NCBI GenBank assembly: GCA_037128705.1
Contig: JBAXVX010000018.1
Location: 1-64,000 of the forward strand
DNA from: CAIVAT01 sp037128705
Lineage (GTDB): Bacteria; Bacteroidota; Bacteroidia; Bacteroidales; FEN-979
Direction of reading: 5' to 3'
DNA length: 64,000 nucleotides
This document shows, one piece after another, positions 50,818 through 60,393 of the stretch; within the stretch, counting starts at the first letter, position 1; each line of letters starts with the position of its first letter. The notes below the pieces were generated by a model. The model saw only the letters and a list, made by a program, of their open reading frames with translations, was not told where the DNA came from and made no database searches. The position numbers were made by a program, and so were the translations under genes.

Positions 50818-51429
50818 ATGGATTTCTGCGGAGCCAGGGATTATATCATTCAGAGACTGAGAGCGGAATTAAAGCCAACACTTTTTTATCACAGTGTTGA
50901 ACATACCCTTGATGTGACCGACGCAATCCGGCGACTGACAGAGGCTGAAAACATTGAGAAGAAATATTCAACGCTGATTGAAACAGCAGCCCTCTATCAT
51001 GACGCAGGAATCCTCGTGCAGTATGCCAATCATGAAAGTGCATCTGCCAACCTGGCAAAAGAGATTCTTCCGGGTTTTGGATACACAACAAAAGATATTG
51101 AATACATTTCCGGATTGATCATGGTCACCAAACTTCCGCAAAACCCCGTGTCGCTGGCAGAAAAAATCATATGTGACGCCGACCTCGATTATCTTGGCCG
51201 GAAAGATTTCTTCATCCATTCATTCCAGCTTCGTCTCGAATGGCAGGTTAACGGGATTAAAAACATGCACCTGTATGACTGGTTCGGAGCACAGGTCACC
51301 TTTTTATCTGATCATCAATATTTTACAAAATCGGCTTTATCGCTGAGAAGTGAACAAAAAGATAAAAACCTTCAGGAGGTCAAACAACTTCTCAACCAGG
51401 TTACACATTTTCAAACATTAACAGGTTAG
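50818..51429 (+). CDS. HD-domain phosphohydrolase
   Basis: 203 aa. HD signature complete: H in FYHSVEHTLDV (about residue 26-33), HD in AALYHDAGIL (about 60), further His/Asp in NHESASANLAKEILP and CDADLDYLG. Resembles small stand-alone HD phosphohydrolases acting on nucleotides or phosphate esters; no RelA synthetase domain or TGS domain is present. Substrate not predictable. No signal peptide. Confidence 0.88.
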   Translation: MDFCGARDYIIQRLRAELKPTLFYHSVEHTLDVTDAIRRLTEAENIEKKYSTLIETAALYHDAGILVQYANHESASANLAKEILPGFGYTTKDIEYISGLIMVTKLPQNPVSLAEKIICDADLDYLGRKDFFIHSFQLRLEWQVNGIKNMHLYDWFGAQVTFLSDHQYFTKSALSLRSEQKDKNLQEVKQLLNQVTHFQTLTG

Positions 51430-51480
51430 TGTGTTCCCGGGCATAAAAAATTACAATCATAAAACATAAATCTTTTTCGT

Positions 51481-52362
51481 ATGGCAACAGCAACCAAAGA
51501 ATCGAAGTACAACAAAGTGATTCTGATTCCAACCGATTTCTCAGAAGTATGCGGAAACGCAATATCACATGGTGTAAAACTGGCAAAATTCCTGGGTTAT
51601 AAGGTATGTATTCTCCACATCATCAACAAAGAAACCAAAGCTGCGCTGAAGAAGAAAAGTGTGGGCGTTGACTATGTGGAATGGAGGCTTAAGGAATACA
51701 AGAAATATTATGAAAAAAAATATGATGTAGACGTCGACACTTTGGCTGTTGAAGGAAGCATCTTTTCAACCATCAGTGAAGTGGCAACGCAGATCAAGGC
51801 TAACCTGATGATCCTGGGAACCCATGGAAAAAAAGGATTACAGCATGTATTTGGCAGCTATGCCCTGAAGGTGGTGATCGAATCACCTATTCCTGTCGTG
51901 GTGGTGCAAAAACGCGCCTTCCGGGAGGGATACCAGAATATTGTTTTCCCGGTAAGTAACGAGGTTGAATCCCGTCAGGCCGTGCAATGGGCCAAACTGA
52001 TGGCCAAACTATTCAATGCCAAAATCCACATCCTGGTCTGTCCGGAAAAAGACTCCGGTCTGAAGAGCCGTCTGGTGATCATCACCAAACAGATCACCAC
52101 GATCTTTGATGAGGAAAAAATTCCATATGGTGTGACGACGGCTTACAAATCTTCAAATTTCGCCGAGGAGGTTATATCCTACAGTGTAACCCAACATGCC
52201 GACCTGATGATGATCATGACCCGTCCGAATGTGGATATTCCCGGGTTCAGCCTCTCCTCGTGGGATGAAAAACTGATGTTCAATGAGGCGCAAATTCCGG
52301 TAATGTGCATCAATCCCATTGAACTCGGCTATCATTATTACGAATGGGCTATGCTGGCGTAA
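51481..52362 (+). CDS. Universal stress protein, two UspA domains
   Basis: 293 aa with two Usp folds in tandem. First domain: VILIPTDFSEVCGNAISHGVKLAKFLG and MILGTHGKKGLQHVFGSYALKVVIESPIPVVVV, a good ATP-binding G-x2-G-x9-G(S/T) type loop. Second domain (from about residue 155, NIVFPVSNEVESRQAVQWAKLMAKLF) is degenerate in that loop. Stress-responsive, ATP-binding, cytoplasmic. The target is unknown. Confidence 0.92.
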   Translation: MATATKESKYNKVILIPTDFSEVCGNAISHGVKLAKFLGYKVCILHIINKETKAALKKKSVGVDYVEWRLKEYKKYYEKKYDVDVDTLAVEGSIFSTISEVATQIKANLMILGTHGKKGLQHVFGSYALKVVIESPIPVVVVQKRAFREGYQNIVFPVSNEVESRQAVQWAKLMAKLFNAKIHILVCPEKDSGLKSRLVIITKQITTIFDEEKIPYGVTTAYKSSNFAEEVISYSVTQHADLMMIMTRPNVDIPGFSLSSWDEKLMFNEAQIPVMCINPIELGYHYYEWAMLA

Positions 52363-52465
52363 CCTTGAATGGAATGCAGGCAATGCAATGAATGCAGATA
52401 TTGCCTGGGATGCTTTTCGGGCTGTGCTTTTGATTTTTTGTATTTCGAAACATGAATTTTTCTGA

Positions 52466-54007
52466 ATGATGAATCTGATCCGGAAATATTGGGATACAAA
52501 ACCACTTTTTCTGATTATTTCCCTGGCGTTGCTTTTCCGGCTTTTGGCGGTTATTTTCGCCAAAGGCTGGGGGATGTTTGATGATCATTTCATCGTAATT
52601 GAATCATCAGGATCCTGGGTCGCTGGTCACGATTACAATGACTGGCTCCCCGGCAGTCCTGGAAATCATGGGCCTACCGGTCACAACCTGTTCTATCCCG
52701 GATTGCATTTCCTGCTCTTCTCACTTTTTAATTGGATGGGGATTAACGATCCGCAGATTAAAATGCTTTTCATCCGCCTCATTCATGCCGCATTTTCGAT
52801 GATTACCGTTGTTATGGGATATAAAATTGCAGAGACCCTCCAGGACAGGAAGTCGGCCCGTATTGCCGGTTTGCTTCTGGCGATTTTCTGGTTTATGCCA
52901 TGGATGAGTGTCAGGAACCTGGTAGAGATGGCTTGTGTACCCTTTCTCATGGGCGGGTATGCGCTCATTTTCCGTAAGAGGCCCGACCGGGGCGTTTTTA
53001 TTGATTGGTTTCTTGCGGGTTTGTTGTTTGGACTGGCCGTCAACCTTCGTCCACAGGCCATCTTTTTTCCAGTAGGGATCGGTGGGATTATCCTGTTTCA
53101 GCGTAAGTGGAGTCAGCTTTCGGCAATTTCATTCGGAGCCCTGACGACCTTTGTCATTTTCCAGGGTGGCATTGATTTTATCATCTGGGGTAAACCCTTT
53201 GCCGAACTTTTGGAGTATGTCAATGTTTGTGTTACAGAACGGAATGACTACATATCGCTTCCCTGGTACAACTATTTTCTCACCATTTTTGCGCTGCTGA
53301 TCCCCCCTGTGAGTTTCTTTCTTTTCTGGGGATTTCTGAAGAACTGGAAAAAGTACCTCCTGGTTTTCATACCAGCCCTGCTCTATTTTATCTTTCATTC
53401 CTACTTTCCGAACAAACAGGAACGGTTCATTCTCCCGATGATTCCACTGATGATTGTTTTCGGAGCCATGGGATGGACCAGTTTTTGCGAAAAATCTGAA
53501 TTCTGGAAAAAACGCCCGGCATTGTTATTTTGGAGCTGGTCATTCTTCTGGATCATCAATACCATTCTGCTGGTTACCTTTACCTTTACCTATTCAAAAA
53601 AAGCAAGGGTTGAAGCGATGACTTATCTTTCAAGATACCAAAATATCAAGGCCATTGCAGTTATTGATGAAGACAACAGTCCAGAACTCATGCCGAAATT
53701 TTACCTGAATCAATGGCCGGTTTCCTATAATGAATTTGTGGGAGACCTCAGCGCCGATTCTATCCTTGCGCTCTCTAACCGTCATAAGGCAGACAATCCG
53801 CCCAGCTTCATCCTGTTCACCGGCGACAAACAGGTTCAGCCGATGGTAATCAAGGCAAGGAGGTATTTCCCCGCCCTGGTCTATGAAACCACGATCGAGC
53901 CTGGTTTTATCGACCGGTTTGTTCACTGGTTAAATCCGATCAATAAAAACCGCAGGATTTTCATTTATCGTAACTGTGATCTTATCCCAAAACGAATGGA
54001 AAATTAA
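52466..54007 (+). CDS. GT-C fold membrane glycosyltransferase
   Basis: 513 aa with about ten to eleven membrane segments and a C-terminal soluble part (about 390-513). The first periplasmic loop carries an acidic pair (GMFDDHF, Asp39-Asp40), the position of the catalytic Asp in GT-C enzymes using polyprenyl-phosphate sugars. Resembles ArnT/PMT or Alg9-type mannosyltransferases; exact family uncertain. The gene is followed by a sugar aminotransferase one base downstream and by a GT2 enzyme like polyprenyl-phosphate mannose synthase, which could make its donor. Likely a surface glycan or glycoprotein pathway. Confidence 0.82.
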   Translation: MMNLIRKYWDTKPLFLIISLALLFRLLAVIFAKGWGMFDDHFIVIESSGSWVAGHDYNDWLPGSPGNHGPTGHNLFYPGLHFLLFSLFNWMGINDPQIKMLFIRLIHAAFSMITVVMGYKIAETLQDRKSARIAGLLLAIFWFMPWMSVRNLVEMACVPFLMGGYALIFRKRPDRGVFIDWFLAGLLFGLAVNLRPQAIFFPVGIGGIILFQRKWSQLSAISFGALTTFVIFQGGIDFIIWGKPFAELLEYVNVCVTERNDYISLPWYNYFLTIFALLIPPVSFFLFWGFLKNWKKYLLVFIPALLYFIFHSYFPNKQERFILPMIPLMIVFGAMGWTSFCEKSEFWKKRPALLFWSWSFFWIINTILLVTFTFTYSKKARVEAMTYLSRYQNIKAIAVIDEDNSPELMPKFYLNQWPVSYNEFVGDLSADSILALSNRHKADNPPSFILFTGDKQVQPMVIKARRYFPALVYETTIEPGFIDRFVHWLNPINKNRRIFIYRNCDLIPKRMEN

Positions 54008-54008
54008 T

Positions 54009-55133
54009 ATGACCGAACGTAAAAAGATCAATATCGCCCAACCATCATTTCTCGGCAATGAAAAGAAATACCTGGTTGATACGATCGACAGCGGCTGGAT
54101 TAGCTCCATCGGTCCCTATATTGAAAAGTTCGAAGCTGAATTTGCCAGGTACCATGGGGTCAAACATGCTGTTGCCACGCACAATGGGACCATTGCCCTG
54201 CACCTGGCACTGGCTGCCGCCGGGATTACCAGCGGCGATGAAGTTATTGTTCCGGACTTCACTTTTGTCGCAACAGCCAATAGTGTCAGATACTGCAATG
54301 CACAGCCGATCCTGGCTGATGTTGAACGGGATGACTGGAATTTATCCCCGGAGTCTGTAACGGCAAATATCACCTCAAAAACGAAGGCCATCATTCCGGT
54401 TCATCTTTATGGAAATCCTGCCAGGATGAATGAGTTACGTGCCATCGCAAAGCAACATAACCTCATCATCATTGAAGATTGTGCCGAAGCACTTGGAGCA
54501 ACTTATCAGGGAGAACGGGTTGGTACGATGGGCGACATTGGCTGTTTCTCTTTTTTTGGTAATAAAATCATCACCACCGGCGAGGGAGGAATGTGTATCA
54601 CCAACAATGATGAGCTGGCCGAGCGCATGCGGATTCTGCGCGACCATGGCATGAACCGCAGCAAGAAATACTGGTATGATCTGCTGGGATTCAACTACCG
54701 TATGACCAACATGCAGGCTGCAGTCGGTCTAGCGCAACTTGAGCAGATTGATGGCCTGCTGAAGACCAGGGATGACATCTATCGCACATATGAGAACGCA
54801 TTCAGCAACTGTAAGGAAATCGTTCTCCAGGAGAATCACCATCAGCAAAGCGTAAACTGGATATTCACCCTGCGGATGCAGGGAGTGTCTGAAGAGCAAC
54901 GTGATGCCGTGATGGCCGATCTGAAAGCACAAAACATCGATTCCCGGCCGGTATTTTATCCTATTCATCACATGGATTTTTATCAGAATGGGGATTTTTT
55001 CCGCTCCATTCCTGAAAACAGCAAACTCATATCCCGGGAAGGGATCAGCCTTCCAACTTTCATTGGCCTTGACCACGGTGATATAAAATTTATCGCAGAG
55101 ACTTTGATTGAATCATTGGGAAACCAGCGGTAA
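54009..55133 (+). CDS. DegT/DnrJ/EryC1/StrS sugar aminotransferase
   Basis: PLP-dependent transamination of a nucleotide-linked 4-keto (or 3-keto) sugar; closest in pattern to perosamine synthetase (RfbE/Per). 374 aa from the ATG at 54009; a frame opening at 53976 lies inside the previous gene. THNGTIALHLAL (PLP phosphate), IIEDCAEALGA, catalytic Lys186 in FSFFGNKIITTGEGGM, and FNYRMTNMQAAVG. One base separates it from the GT-C stop codon, so translation is probably coupled. The amino sugar may be a substrate of the neighbouring transferases. Confidence 0.92.
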   Translation: MTERKKINIAQPSFLGNEKKYLVDTIDSGWISSIGPYIEKFEAEFARYHGVKHAVATHNGTIALHLALAAAGITSGDEVIVPDFTFVATANSVRYCNAQPILADVERDDWNLSPESVTANITSKTKAIIPVHLYGNPARMNELRAIAKQHNLIIIEDCAEALGATYQGERVGTMGDIGCFSFFGNKIITTGEGGMCITNNDELAERMRILRDHGMNRSKKYWYDLLGFNYRMTNMQAAVGLAQLEQIDGLLKTRDDIYRTYENAFSNCKEIVLQENHHQQSVNWIFTLRMQGVSEEQRDAVMADLKAQNIDSRPVFYPIHHMDFYQNGDFFRSIPENSKLISREGISLPTFIGLDHGDIKFIAETLIESLGNQR

Positions 55134-55203
55134 TGAGCTTCCAGTATTAAACCGGTCATATGATAAAATGTGGCCGCATAGTCTAAAGATCTAACATTGA
55201 CAG

Positions 55204-55917
55204 ATGAAATTATCCGTAATTCTGCCGACCTTTAACGAAAAAGATTCCATCATACTTCTCATTGAAGAGATTCGGACCATCCTCAACCGCGAAAAAATCG
55301 ATCACGAAATTGTGATCGTTGACGACAACAGTCCCGACGGTACCTACCAGGCTATCATCGAAGCCTTCAGCGATGATCCTTTTGTCGTACCCATGCTGAG
55401 AACCAAAGAAAAAGGGCTTGCCACTGCCATTTATCACGGGATATCCAACTGCAGCGGCGATAAGGTGGTTGTGATGGATACCGATTTCAACCATCCCCCG
55501 GAACTCATTCCGCTGCTCCTGAAAATTACTGACTATTTCGATATTGCCTCAGGGTCGAGATATGTCATTGGCGGCGGGATGGAGACATCAAGGATGCGCT
55601 ATATAGGCAGTAAATTATTTAACAAGTTCATTCATTACACCCTTCTGGTCAAAACCACTGATAACCTCAGCGGTTACTATGCTTTCAACAAGAAAATACT
55701 TGATGAGGTTGATCCCTCAACCATTTTTTACGGGTATGGCGATTATTTCATACGCTTCCTGTATATCATGCAGAAAAGGAAGAAATTCATCCTCGAAGTA
55801 CCTGTGATTTACAAAGACCGCCAGGGAGGCCTTTCGAAGACCAACCTCACAAATGAATTGGTGCGTTACACCCGATCTGTTTTGAATATCCGGTTTTCCC
55901 GCTGGAAGAAACATTAG
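55204..55917 (+). CDS. GT2 glycosyltransferase, polyprenyl-phosphate mannose synthase-like
   Basis: 237 aa. N-terminal SVILPTFNEKDSIILLIEEI and EIVIVDDNSPDGTYQAI, then VVMDTDFNHPPELIPLL (metal-binding DxD-like), SGSRYVIGGG and KDRQGGLSKTNL. Pattern of dolichol/polyprenol monophosphomannose synthase (DPM1). Lacks the C-terminal membrane domain found in some family members, so it would act at the cytoplasmic membrane face. Expected to transfer mannose (or another hexose) from a nucleotide donor to polyprenyl phosphate for the GT-C enzyme encoded 1.2 kb upstream. Only 4 nt separate it from ligA. Confidence 0.88.
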   Translation: MKLSVILPTFNEKDSIILLIEEIRTILNREKIDHEIVIVDDNSPDGTYQAIIEAFSDDPFVVPMLRTKEKGLATAIYHGISNCSGDKVVVMDTDFNHPPELIPLLLKITDYFDIASGSRYVIGGGMETSRMRYIGSKLFNKFIHYTLLVKTTDNLSGYYAFNKKILDEVDPSTIFYGYGDYFIRFLYIMQKRKKFILEVPVIYKDRQGGLSKTNLTNELVRYTRSVLNIRFSRWKKH

Positions 55918-55921
55918 TTCA

Positions 55922-57970
55922 ATGGACGCGATACAGGCCAATCAAAGAATTATTGAACTTTCGAACGAAATACGAAGGCACAACTTCAATTATTATGTCC
56001 TGTCAAGGCCTGAAATAAGTGACTTTGAATTTGATATGTTGCTTGAAGAGCTGGTTCGGCTTGAAAATGATTTTCCTGAAATGGCCGATCCCGACTCCCC
56101 TACCCGGCATGTTGGCGGGGAGGTCACCAAAGAATTCAAACAGGTTCTTCATGCCCATCCGATGCTTTCACTTGGGAATACATATTCAGAAGATGAGATT
56201 CGTGATTTCGAGGAACGCATTCATAAAACGATTGGCGATGAGGTGGAATACGTGTGTGAGCTGAAGTTCGACGGGGTGGCCATCGGGCTCACCTATCGCG
56301 ATGGACGGCTTGTGCAGGCAGTTACCCGGGGCGATGGCATCAGGGGGGATGATGTGACGACCAATGTACGCACGATCAAGAGTATCCCCCTGAAACTTCA
56401 TGGCACAGGATACCCGGAAGAATTTGAGATCAGGGGAGAGATCATCCTTCCTCATGCCAGTTTTGAAAAGATGAATGAGCAGCGGCTTGAAGTGGGAGAA
56501 GAGGTCTTTGCAAATCCCCGCAACGCTGCTTCCGGCAGTTTAAAGATGCAGGATTCCACAGAGGTTGCGCGACGTAACCTGGATGGTTTTTTCTATTATT
56601 TGCCAGGAAAGGGGCTTCCCTTTAAAACGCACTACGAGGGCCTGGTTGCTGCGAAGTCGTGGGGCTTTAAGATTTCAGAATACATGGTGCGGTGTAAAAC
56701 CATTGCTGATATTTTTGATTACCTCGAAACCTGGGATAAAGCAAGGCATGAACTTCCCTTTGACATCGATGGTGTGGTGATCAAGGTGAATGACCTCCGG
56801 CAACAGGATCTGCTCGGATTCACGGCCAAATCGCCCCGCTGGGCCATTGCCTATAAGTTCAAGGCTGAACGGGTTACCACCAAGCTGATATCGGTTGATT
56901 TTCAAGTGGGGAGAACCGGGGCTGTGACACCGGTTGCCAACCTTGAACCGGTGCAACTTGCCGGGACGGTTGTTAAAAGGGCTTCCTTGCACAATGCAGA
57001 CATCATCAGCACCCTGGACGTCAGGATCGGAGATGTGGTTTTTGTCGAAAAGGGTGGAGAGATCATACCCAAGATCATCGGGGTGGATATTGAAAAGCGA
57101 AATGAGAATGCCGTAGCCCTTTCGTTCATCAGCCACTGTCCTGAATGTAGTACCGGATTGATCCGGACTGAAGGAGAATCGGCCTGGTATTGCCCGAATG
57201 AAAATGGTTGCCCGCCCCAGATCAAAGGAAAACTTGAACATTTCATCTCCCGTAAAGCGATGAATATTGACAGTCTGGGGGAGGGAAAAATAGAGATTCT
57301 GTTCGACAACGGGCTGGTCAGAAATTGTGCCGACCTATATGACCTAAATTTTGAAAGGCTTATAGGGCTTGAGAAAACCTATGAATCCACAGAAGAAAAA
57401 AAAGAAAAGAAGATCAGTTTCCGCGAAAAAACCGTCAGCAACATTCTGAACGGCATCGAGGCTTCGAAGAAAGTCAGTTTTGACCGGGTGCTTTATGCAT
57501 TGGGAATCCGGTTTGCGGGCGAAACCGTTGCAAAAAAGTTAGCCGCTCATTTTATTTCAGTAGAGAACCTCAGACACGCTGATTTCAATGAATTGGTTGA
57601 GGTGGAAGAGATCGGTGAAAAAATTGCTCAAAGCATCCTCACCTGGTTTGCTGATCCCAGAAACAATGAAATTATCAGGAGACTAAAGGAAGCCGGAATT
57701 GAGTTCAGCCTGGACCAGTCGCTTGTAACCAGGTTAAGTGATAAACTTTCAGGTTCAACATTCGTTGTCAGTGGCATTTTTGAGAATTTTTCCCGCGATG
57801 AACTTAAAAAGACCATCGAAGCGCATGGCGGAAAAAACATTGGTTCAATCAGTTCAAAAACCTCCTTTCTCCTTGCGGGGGAAAATATGGGGCCTGAAAA
57901 ACGCAAAAAGGCAGAGAAACTGGGCGTCCCGATCATTACCGAAGCTGAATTTTTAGCCATGCTGGGTTAG
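55922..57970 (+). CDS. ligA: NAD-dependent DNA ligase
   Basis: 682 aa, full-length. Adenylation lysine K115 in CELKFDGVAIG, preceded by MLSLGNTYSEDEI; OB fold; Cys4 zinc finger (CPEC ... CPNENGC); four helix-hairpin-helix motifs; C-terminal BRCT (FVVSGIFENFSRDELKKTIEAHGGK). Essential for Okazaki fragment joining. It is the fourth gene of the glycan-gene run and closely spaced behind the GT2 gene, an odd partner that probably reflects operon packing. Its stop abuts the convergent DUF2807 stop with no gap. Confidence 0.98.
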   Translation: MDAIQANQRIIELSNEIRRHNFNYYVLSRPEISDFEFDMLLEELVRLENDFPEMADPDSPTRHVGGEVTKEFKQVLHAHPMLSLGNTYSEDEIRDFEERIHKTIGDEVEYVCELKFDGVAIGLTYRDGRLVQAVTRGDGIRGDDVTTNVRTIKSIPLKLHGTGYPEEFEIRGEIILPHASFEKMNEQRLEVGEEVFANPRNAASGSLKMQDSTEVARRNLDGFFYYLPGKGLPFKTHYEGLVAAKSWGFKISEYMVRCKTIADIFDYLETWDKARHELPFDIDGVVIKVNDLRQQDLLGFTAKSPRWAIAYKFKAERVTTKLISVDFQVGRTGAVTPVANLEPVQLAGTVVKRASLHNADIISTLDVRIGDVVFVEKGGEIIPKIIGVDIEKRNENAVALSFISHCPECSTGLIRTEGESAWYCPNENGCPPQIKGKLEHFISRKAMNIDSLGEGKIEILFDNGLVRNCADLYDLNFERLIGLEKTYESTEEKKEKKISFREKTVSNILNGIEASKKVSFDRVLYALGIRFAGETVAKKLAAHFISVENLRHADFNELVEVEEIGEKIAQSILTWFADPRNNEIIRRLKEAGIEFSLDQSLVTRLSDKLSGSTFVVSGIFENFSRDELKKTIEAHGGKNIGSISSKTSFLLAGENMGPEKRKKAEKLGVPIITEAEFLAMLG

Positions 57971-58705
57971 CTATTGCACTTTTTTTATCGTTCCTGCCCC
58001 CGAAACACTCTGGTCAACTTCCGTAGGTGAACCCTTGTATTTTACACTTCCGGCCCCGGAAATTTCAGCACGGATCTTTTTGGAAACGTTGATCTGGGCG
58101 TTACCAGCGCCACTGATGTCAAGATCATAGTTCTCAGCAGGCATATCAAATGCAAAAATGTCAGATGCCCCAGATAGATCCATGGTCACATCGACAGCGG
58201 ATCCTGAAAACTTCATCTTACTTGCGCCACTGCAGTCAAGGGTTAATTTCTGCACATTAATTTCAAATTTCGAATCTGAAGCCCCTGAGGCATCAATGCT
58301 CAGTTCGGGCACTGTAACGGGGCCTTCGGTATTGATATCCACTGCGCCACTCACATCAATATGCTTTAAATTCTTCACAGTGACATACACTTTCATCGTC
58401 GTGACATGATTAACCGGCTTTTTTGTCTCAATCATCAGGATTCCGCCAACTACCTCAGTCCGGATAACCGGCAGCAGGTTTGCATCAGCTTCAACAGTGA
58501 CCTCTTCAGTCGGGCCTTGTTTAAGAAAAATATCGAATGCACCAGAAACCTCAATGCCATCAAACGAAGGAACCTTTCTGGCCTCCTTCAGCACATTTCC
58601 ATCTCCATGAACTCCACCGGGAACATGGCAACTTGCAAAAAGGCTCGACATTCCCAGGAACAGGCTGACGAACATGAACATTGAAAAGAATCTTCTTGTT
58701 TTCAT
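57971..58705 (-). CDS. DUF2807 (head GIN domain) surface protein
   Basis: 244 aa. Signal sequence with lipoprotein-like SLFASC near residue 25. The body is a right-handed parallel beta-solenoid of the head-GIN type, shown by regular returns of D(I/V)SGA(G/S/V) (for example IEVSGAFDIFL, IDVSGAVDI, IDASGASDSKF, LDCSGASKMKF, LDLSGASDIFA, LDISGAGNAQI, AEISGAGSVKY, QSVSGAGTIKK). Called putative auto-transporter adhesin in databases. Fourth gene downstream of the ECF sigma gene, so it is probably part of that regulon. Role likely envelope- or surface-related; unproven. Confidence 0.9.
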   Translation of the reverse strand: MKTRRFFSMFMFVSLFLGMSSLFASCHVPGGVHGDGNVLKEARKVPSFDGIEVSGAFDIFLKQGPTEEVTVEADANLLPVIRTEVVGGILMIETKKPVNHVTTMKVYVTVKNLKHIDVSGAVDINTEGPVTVPELSIDASGASDSKFEINVQKLTLDCSGASKMKFSGSAVDVTMDLSGASDIFAFDMPAENYDLDISGAGNAQINVSKKIRAEISGAGSVKYKGSPTEVDQSVSGAGTIKKVQ

Positions 58706-58783
58706 AGGATCAATTTTAAGTTATTGGACGGTAAAATATGTATTGGTTACAAAAATAAATCTAACACTGCATCCGGACATTTG

Positions 58784-59836
58784 CTATTTCAGGCTTACAT
58801 TCCCATACTCGCTGTGCACAATCACTTTGCTCACGGGTGATTCGGCACCACCCACCGTTCCCTTGTAGCTGCTTTCTGTTGAAGTTGTAGAGCGATAAGA
58901 GAATTTGGCTTTGCCGGAGGGGAACTGCAGATCGCAGAATTTAAGTTCAGCCTCCAGCATATACTTTGCCTGTTCAGCAAGCCCGATGGTGACATCAGCG
59001 TATTTATTGCGGATATTAACCGAGGTGAAATCGGCGGGCATTTCATGTACATCGCAGTTACCATATTGAATATCCAGGTTCAGGCTTTGTTCAATCCGCT
59101 GGATATCAATATCGGAAAACTTTGATTTGCTCTCAACAGCCGAAGAATTTTCCATATTCAGTTTTCCCCCCTCGAAATTGACATTGAGTGCAATAATTTT
59201 TTCCGCATCCAGGTCTGAGAATTTTGAGTCAAGCCGTAAGCTTCCGGCATAATCCAGGGTCATCTGCGAGTATTTCAATGACAGAACCGCCCCTTTCATC
59301 CAATTCACCTGGGCTTTACCGAATTTTATATCCAGCAGATTATCCGAGTTACCAAGCTTTTTTACCTCCAGATTTCCATATCCCAGGTTAATCCTGCTCT
59401 TCCCGTTTACTTCATTGATATAAATATCCCCGAATTTATTGGTCAGATCGAGGCTGATCGATGCCGGCATAGAAATCATGTAGTCAATGGAGAAATGGCC
59501 CTTTCCCGATCCCTTACCTTCCTGGATGTTGGTGATGGCGCTCACGGCGGATGGTGAATCAGTGAAATCAATCGAAATCCTGTTGAATTTTTTTGTGGCG
59601 TCCTCCTGATCGTCGGCCGAAACGGTGATGGTAACTTCGATGGCGATGACATTTTTATCCCAGTTGGTACAATGCACCTTACCGAAACGGTTGTTGACCG
59701 TAAACTGCGCATCGGGGTTTATGGTAAATTCCTTGGTGATTACCTTGGTAAATTCATCATTTGCTTTGACCCCTTTAATGCCAAGCAGGAAAAGGAACAT
59801 CAAGGTGAAGAACGTTATTTTAAGAATTGTTTTCAT
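58784..59836 (-). CDS. DUF4097-like beta-repeat exported protein
   Basis: 350 aa with a signal peptide (MKTILKITFFTLMFLFLLGIKG), then a repetitive beta-rich body with recurring short strands (LDLTNKFGDIYI, INLGYGNLEV, LDIKFGKAQV, LSLKYSQMTL, LDSKFSDLDA, LNLDIQYGNCDV, VNIRNKYADVTI). The pattern is like DUF4097/DUF2807 solenoids. Third gene in the ECF sigma factor operon, between the anti-sigma and the DUF2807 gene. Expected periplasmic or surface location. Function unknown. Confidence 0.82.
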   Translation of the reverse strand: MKTILKITFFTLMFLFLLGIKGVKANDEFTKVITKEFTINPDAQFTVNNRFGKVHCTNWDKNVIAIEVTITVSADDQEDATKKFNRISIDFTDSPSAVSAITNIQEGKGSGKGHFSIDYMISMPASISLDLTNKFGDIYINEVNGKSRINLGYGNLEVKKLGNSDNLLDIKFGKAQVNWMKGAVLSLKYSQMTLDYAGSLRLDSKFSDLDAEKIIALNVNFEGGKLNMENSSAVESKSKFSDIDIQRIEQSLNLDIQYGNCDVHEMPADFTSVNIRNKYADVTIGLAEQAKYMLEAELKFCDLQFPSGKAKFSYRSTTSTESSYKGTVGGAESPVSKVIVHSEYGNVSLK

Positions 59837-59851
59837 GGCGATGGATATTGA

Positions 59852-60391
59852 TTAGTTTTTCGATTGTGATAGCTGGTGGATGATGTTTTTAAGAATAGTT
59901 TCTTTCATTTGCTGGTTTCGGATGATCGCATCCAGGATATTTTCGTTACCGGAATTCGATGAAAATGTAATCTTCAGATCAGCTGTGGATTTATCCAAAT
60001 TCCGAATCTCAACCATGGCCGATTCACTTAGGGAAAGAGCTCCCGGATTGCTGGCTGTAAGTTTATTGAGTCTCCTGAGTTGAGCATGTGTCTGATTGTC
60101 GTAATACAAGATGGCCTCCCTTATTTCAAGGGGCAGGTCAGTCCCCTGATTTGCTGATGCGAACCGTTCACGGATCTCCCTGCCTGCGAATTCAACCAAA
60201 AAGACACTAACGCTGATCAGGATGATAATCAAGGCAGCGACTTTGAGCAGCCGGGAGCGGTTGTGGACCATCATGGTCATCTCCGGCTGCTTGGGCAGCC
60301 TTTCCTGGAATCGTTCGAAATGGCCATCAGCAGGCTCATTTGAATCGAATTCATCGAGGTGGTCTTTAATATATTTTTCCAGGTTCGGCAT
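59852..60391 (-). CDS. Membrane anti-sigma factor-like protein
   Basis: 179 aa. Cytoplasmic N-terminal ~45 residues (MPNLEKYIKDHLDEFDSNEP...), one transmembrane helix (LLKVAALIIILISVSVFLV, about 48-67), and a periplasmic helical C-terminal domain. The gene starts 2 nt after the ECF sigma stop codon, the normal place of a cognate anti-sigma factor. No zinc-binding HxxxCxxC motif is seen, so this is not a ZAS-type anti-sigma. It should hold the ECF factor inactive until an envelope signal arrives. Confidence 0.8.
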   Translation of the reverse strand: MPNLEKYIKDHLDEFDSNEPADGHFERFQERLPKQPEMTMMVHNRSRLLKVAALIIILISVSVFLVEFAGREIRERFASANQGTDLPLEIREAILYYDNQTHAQLRRLNKLTASNPGALSLSESAMVEIRNLDKSTADLKITFSSNSGNENILDAIIRNQQMKETILKNIIHQLSQSKN

Positions 60392-60393
60392 GG

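Noticed and set aside
56675..57241. 188-codon open frame antisense to ligA
   Set aside because: Overlaps the conserved adenylation and OB regions of LigA; no motif, no promoter box.
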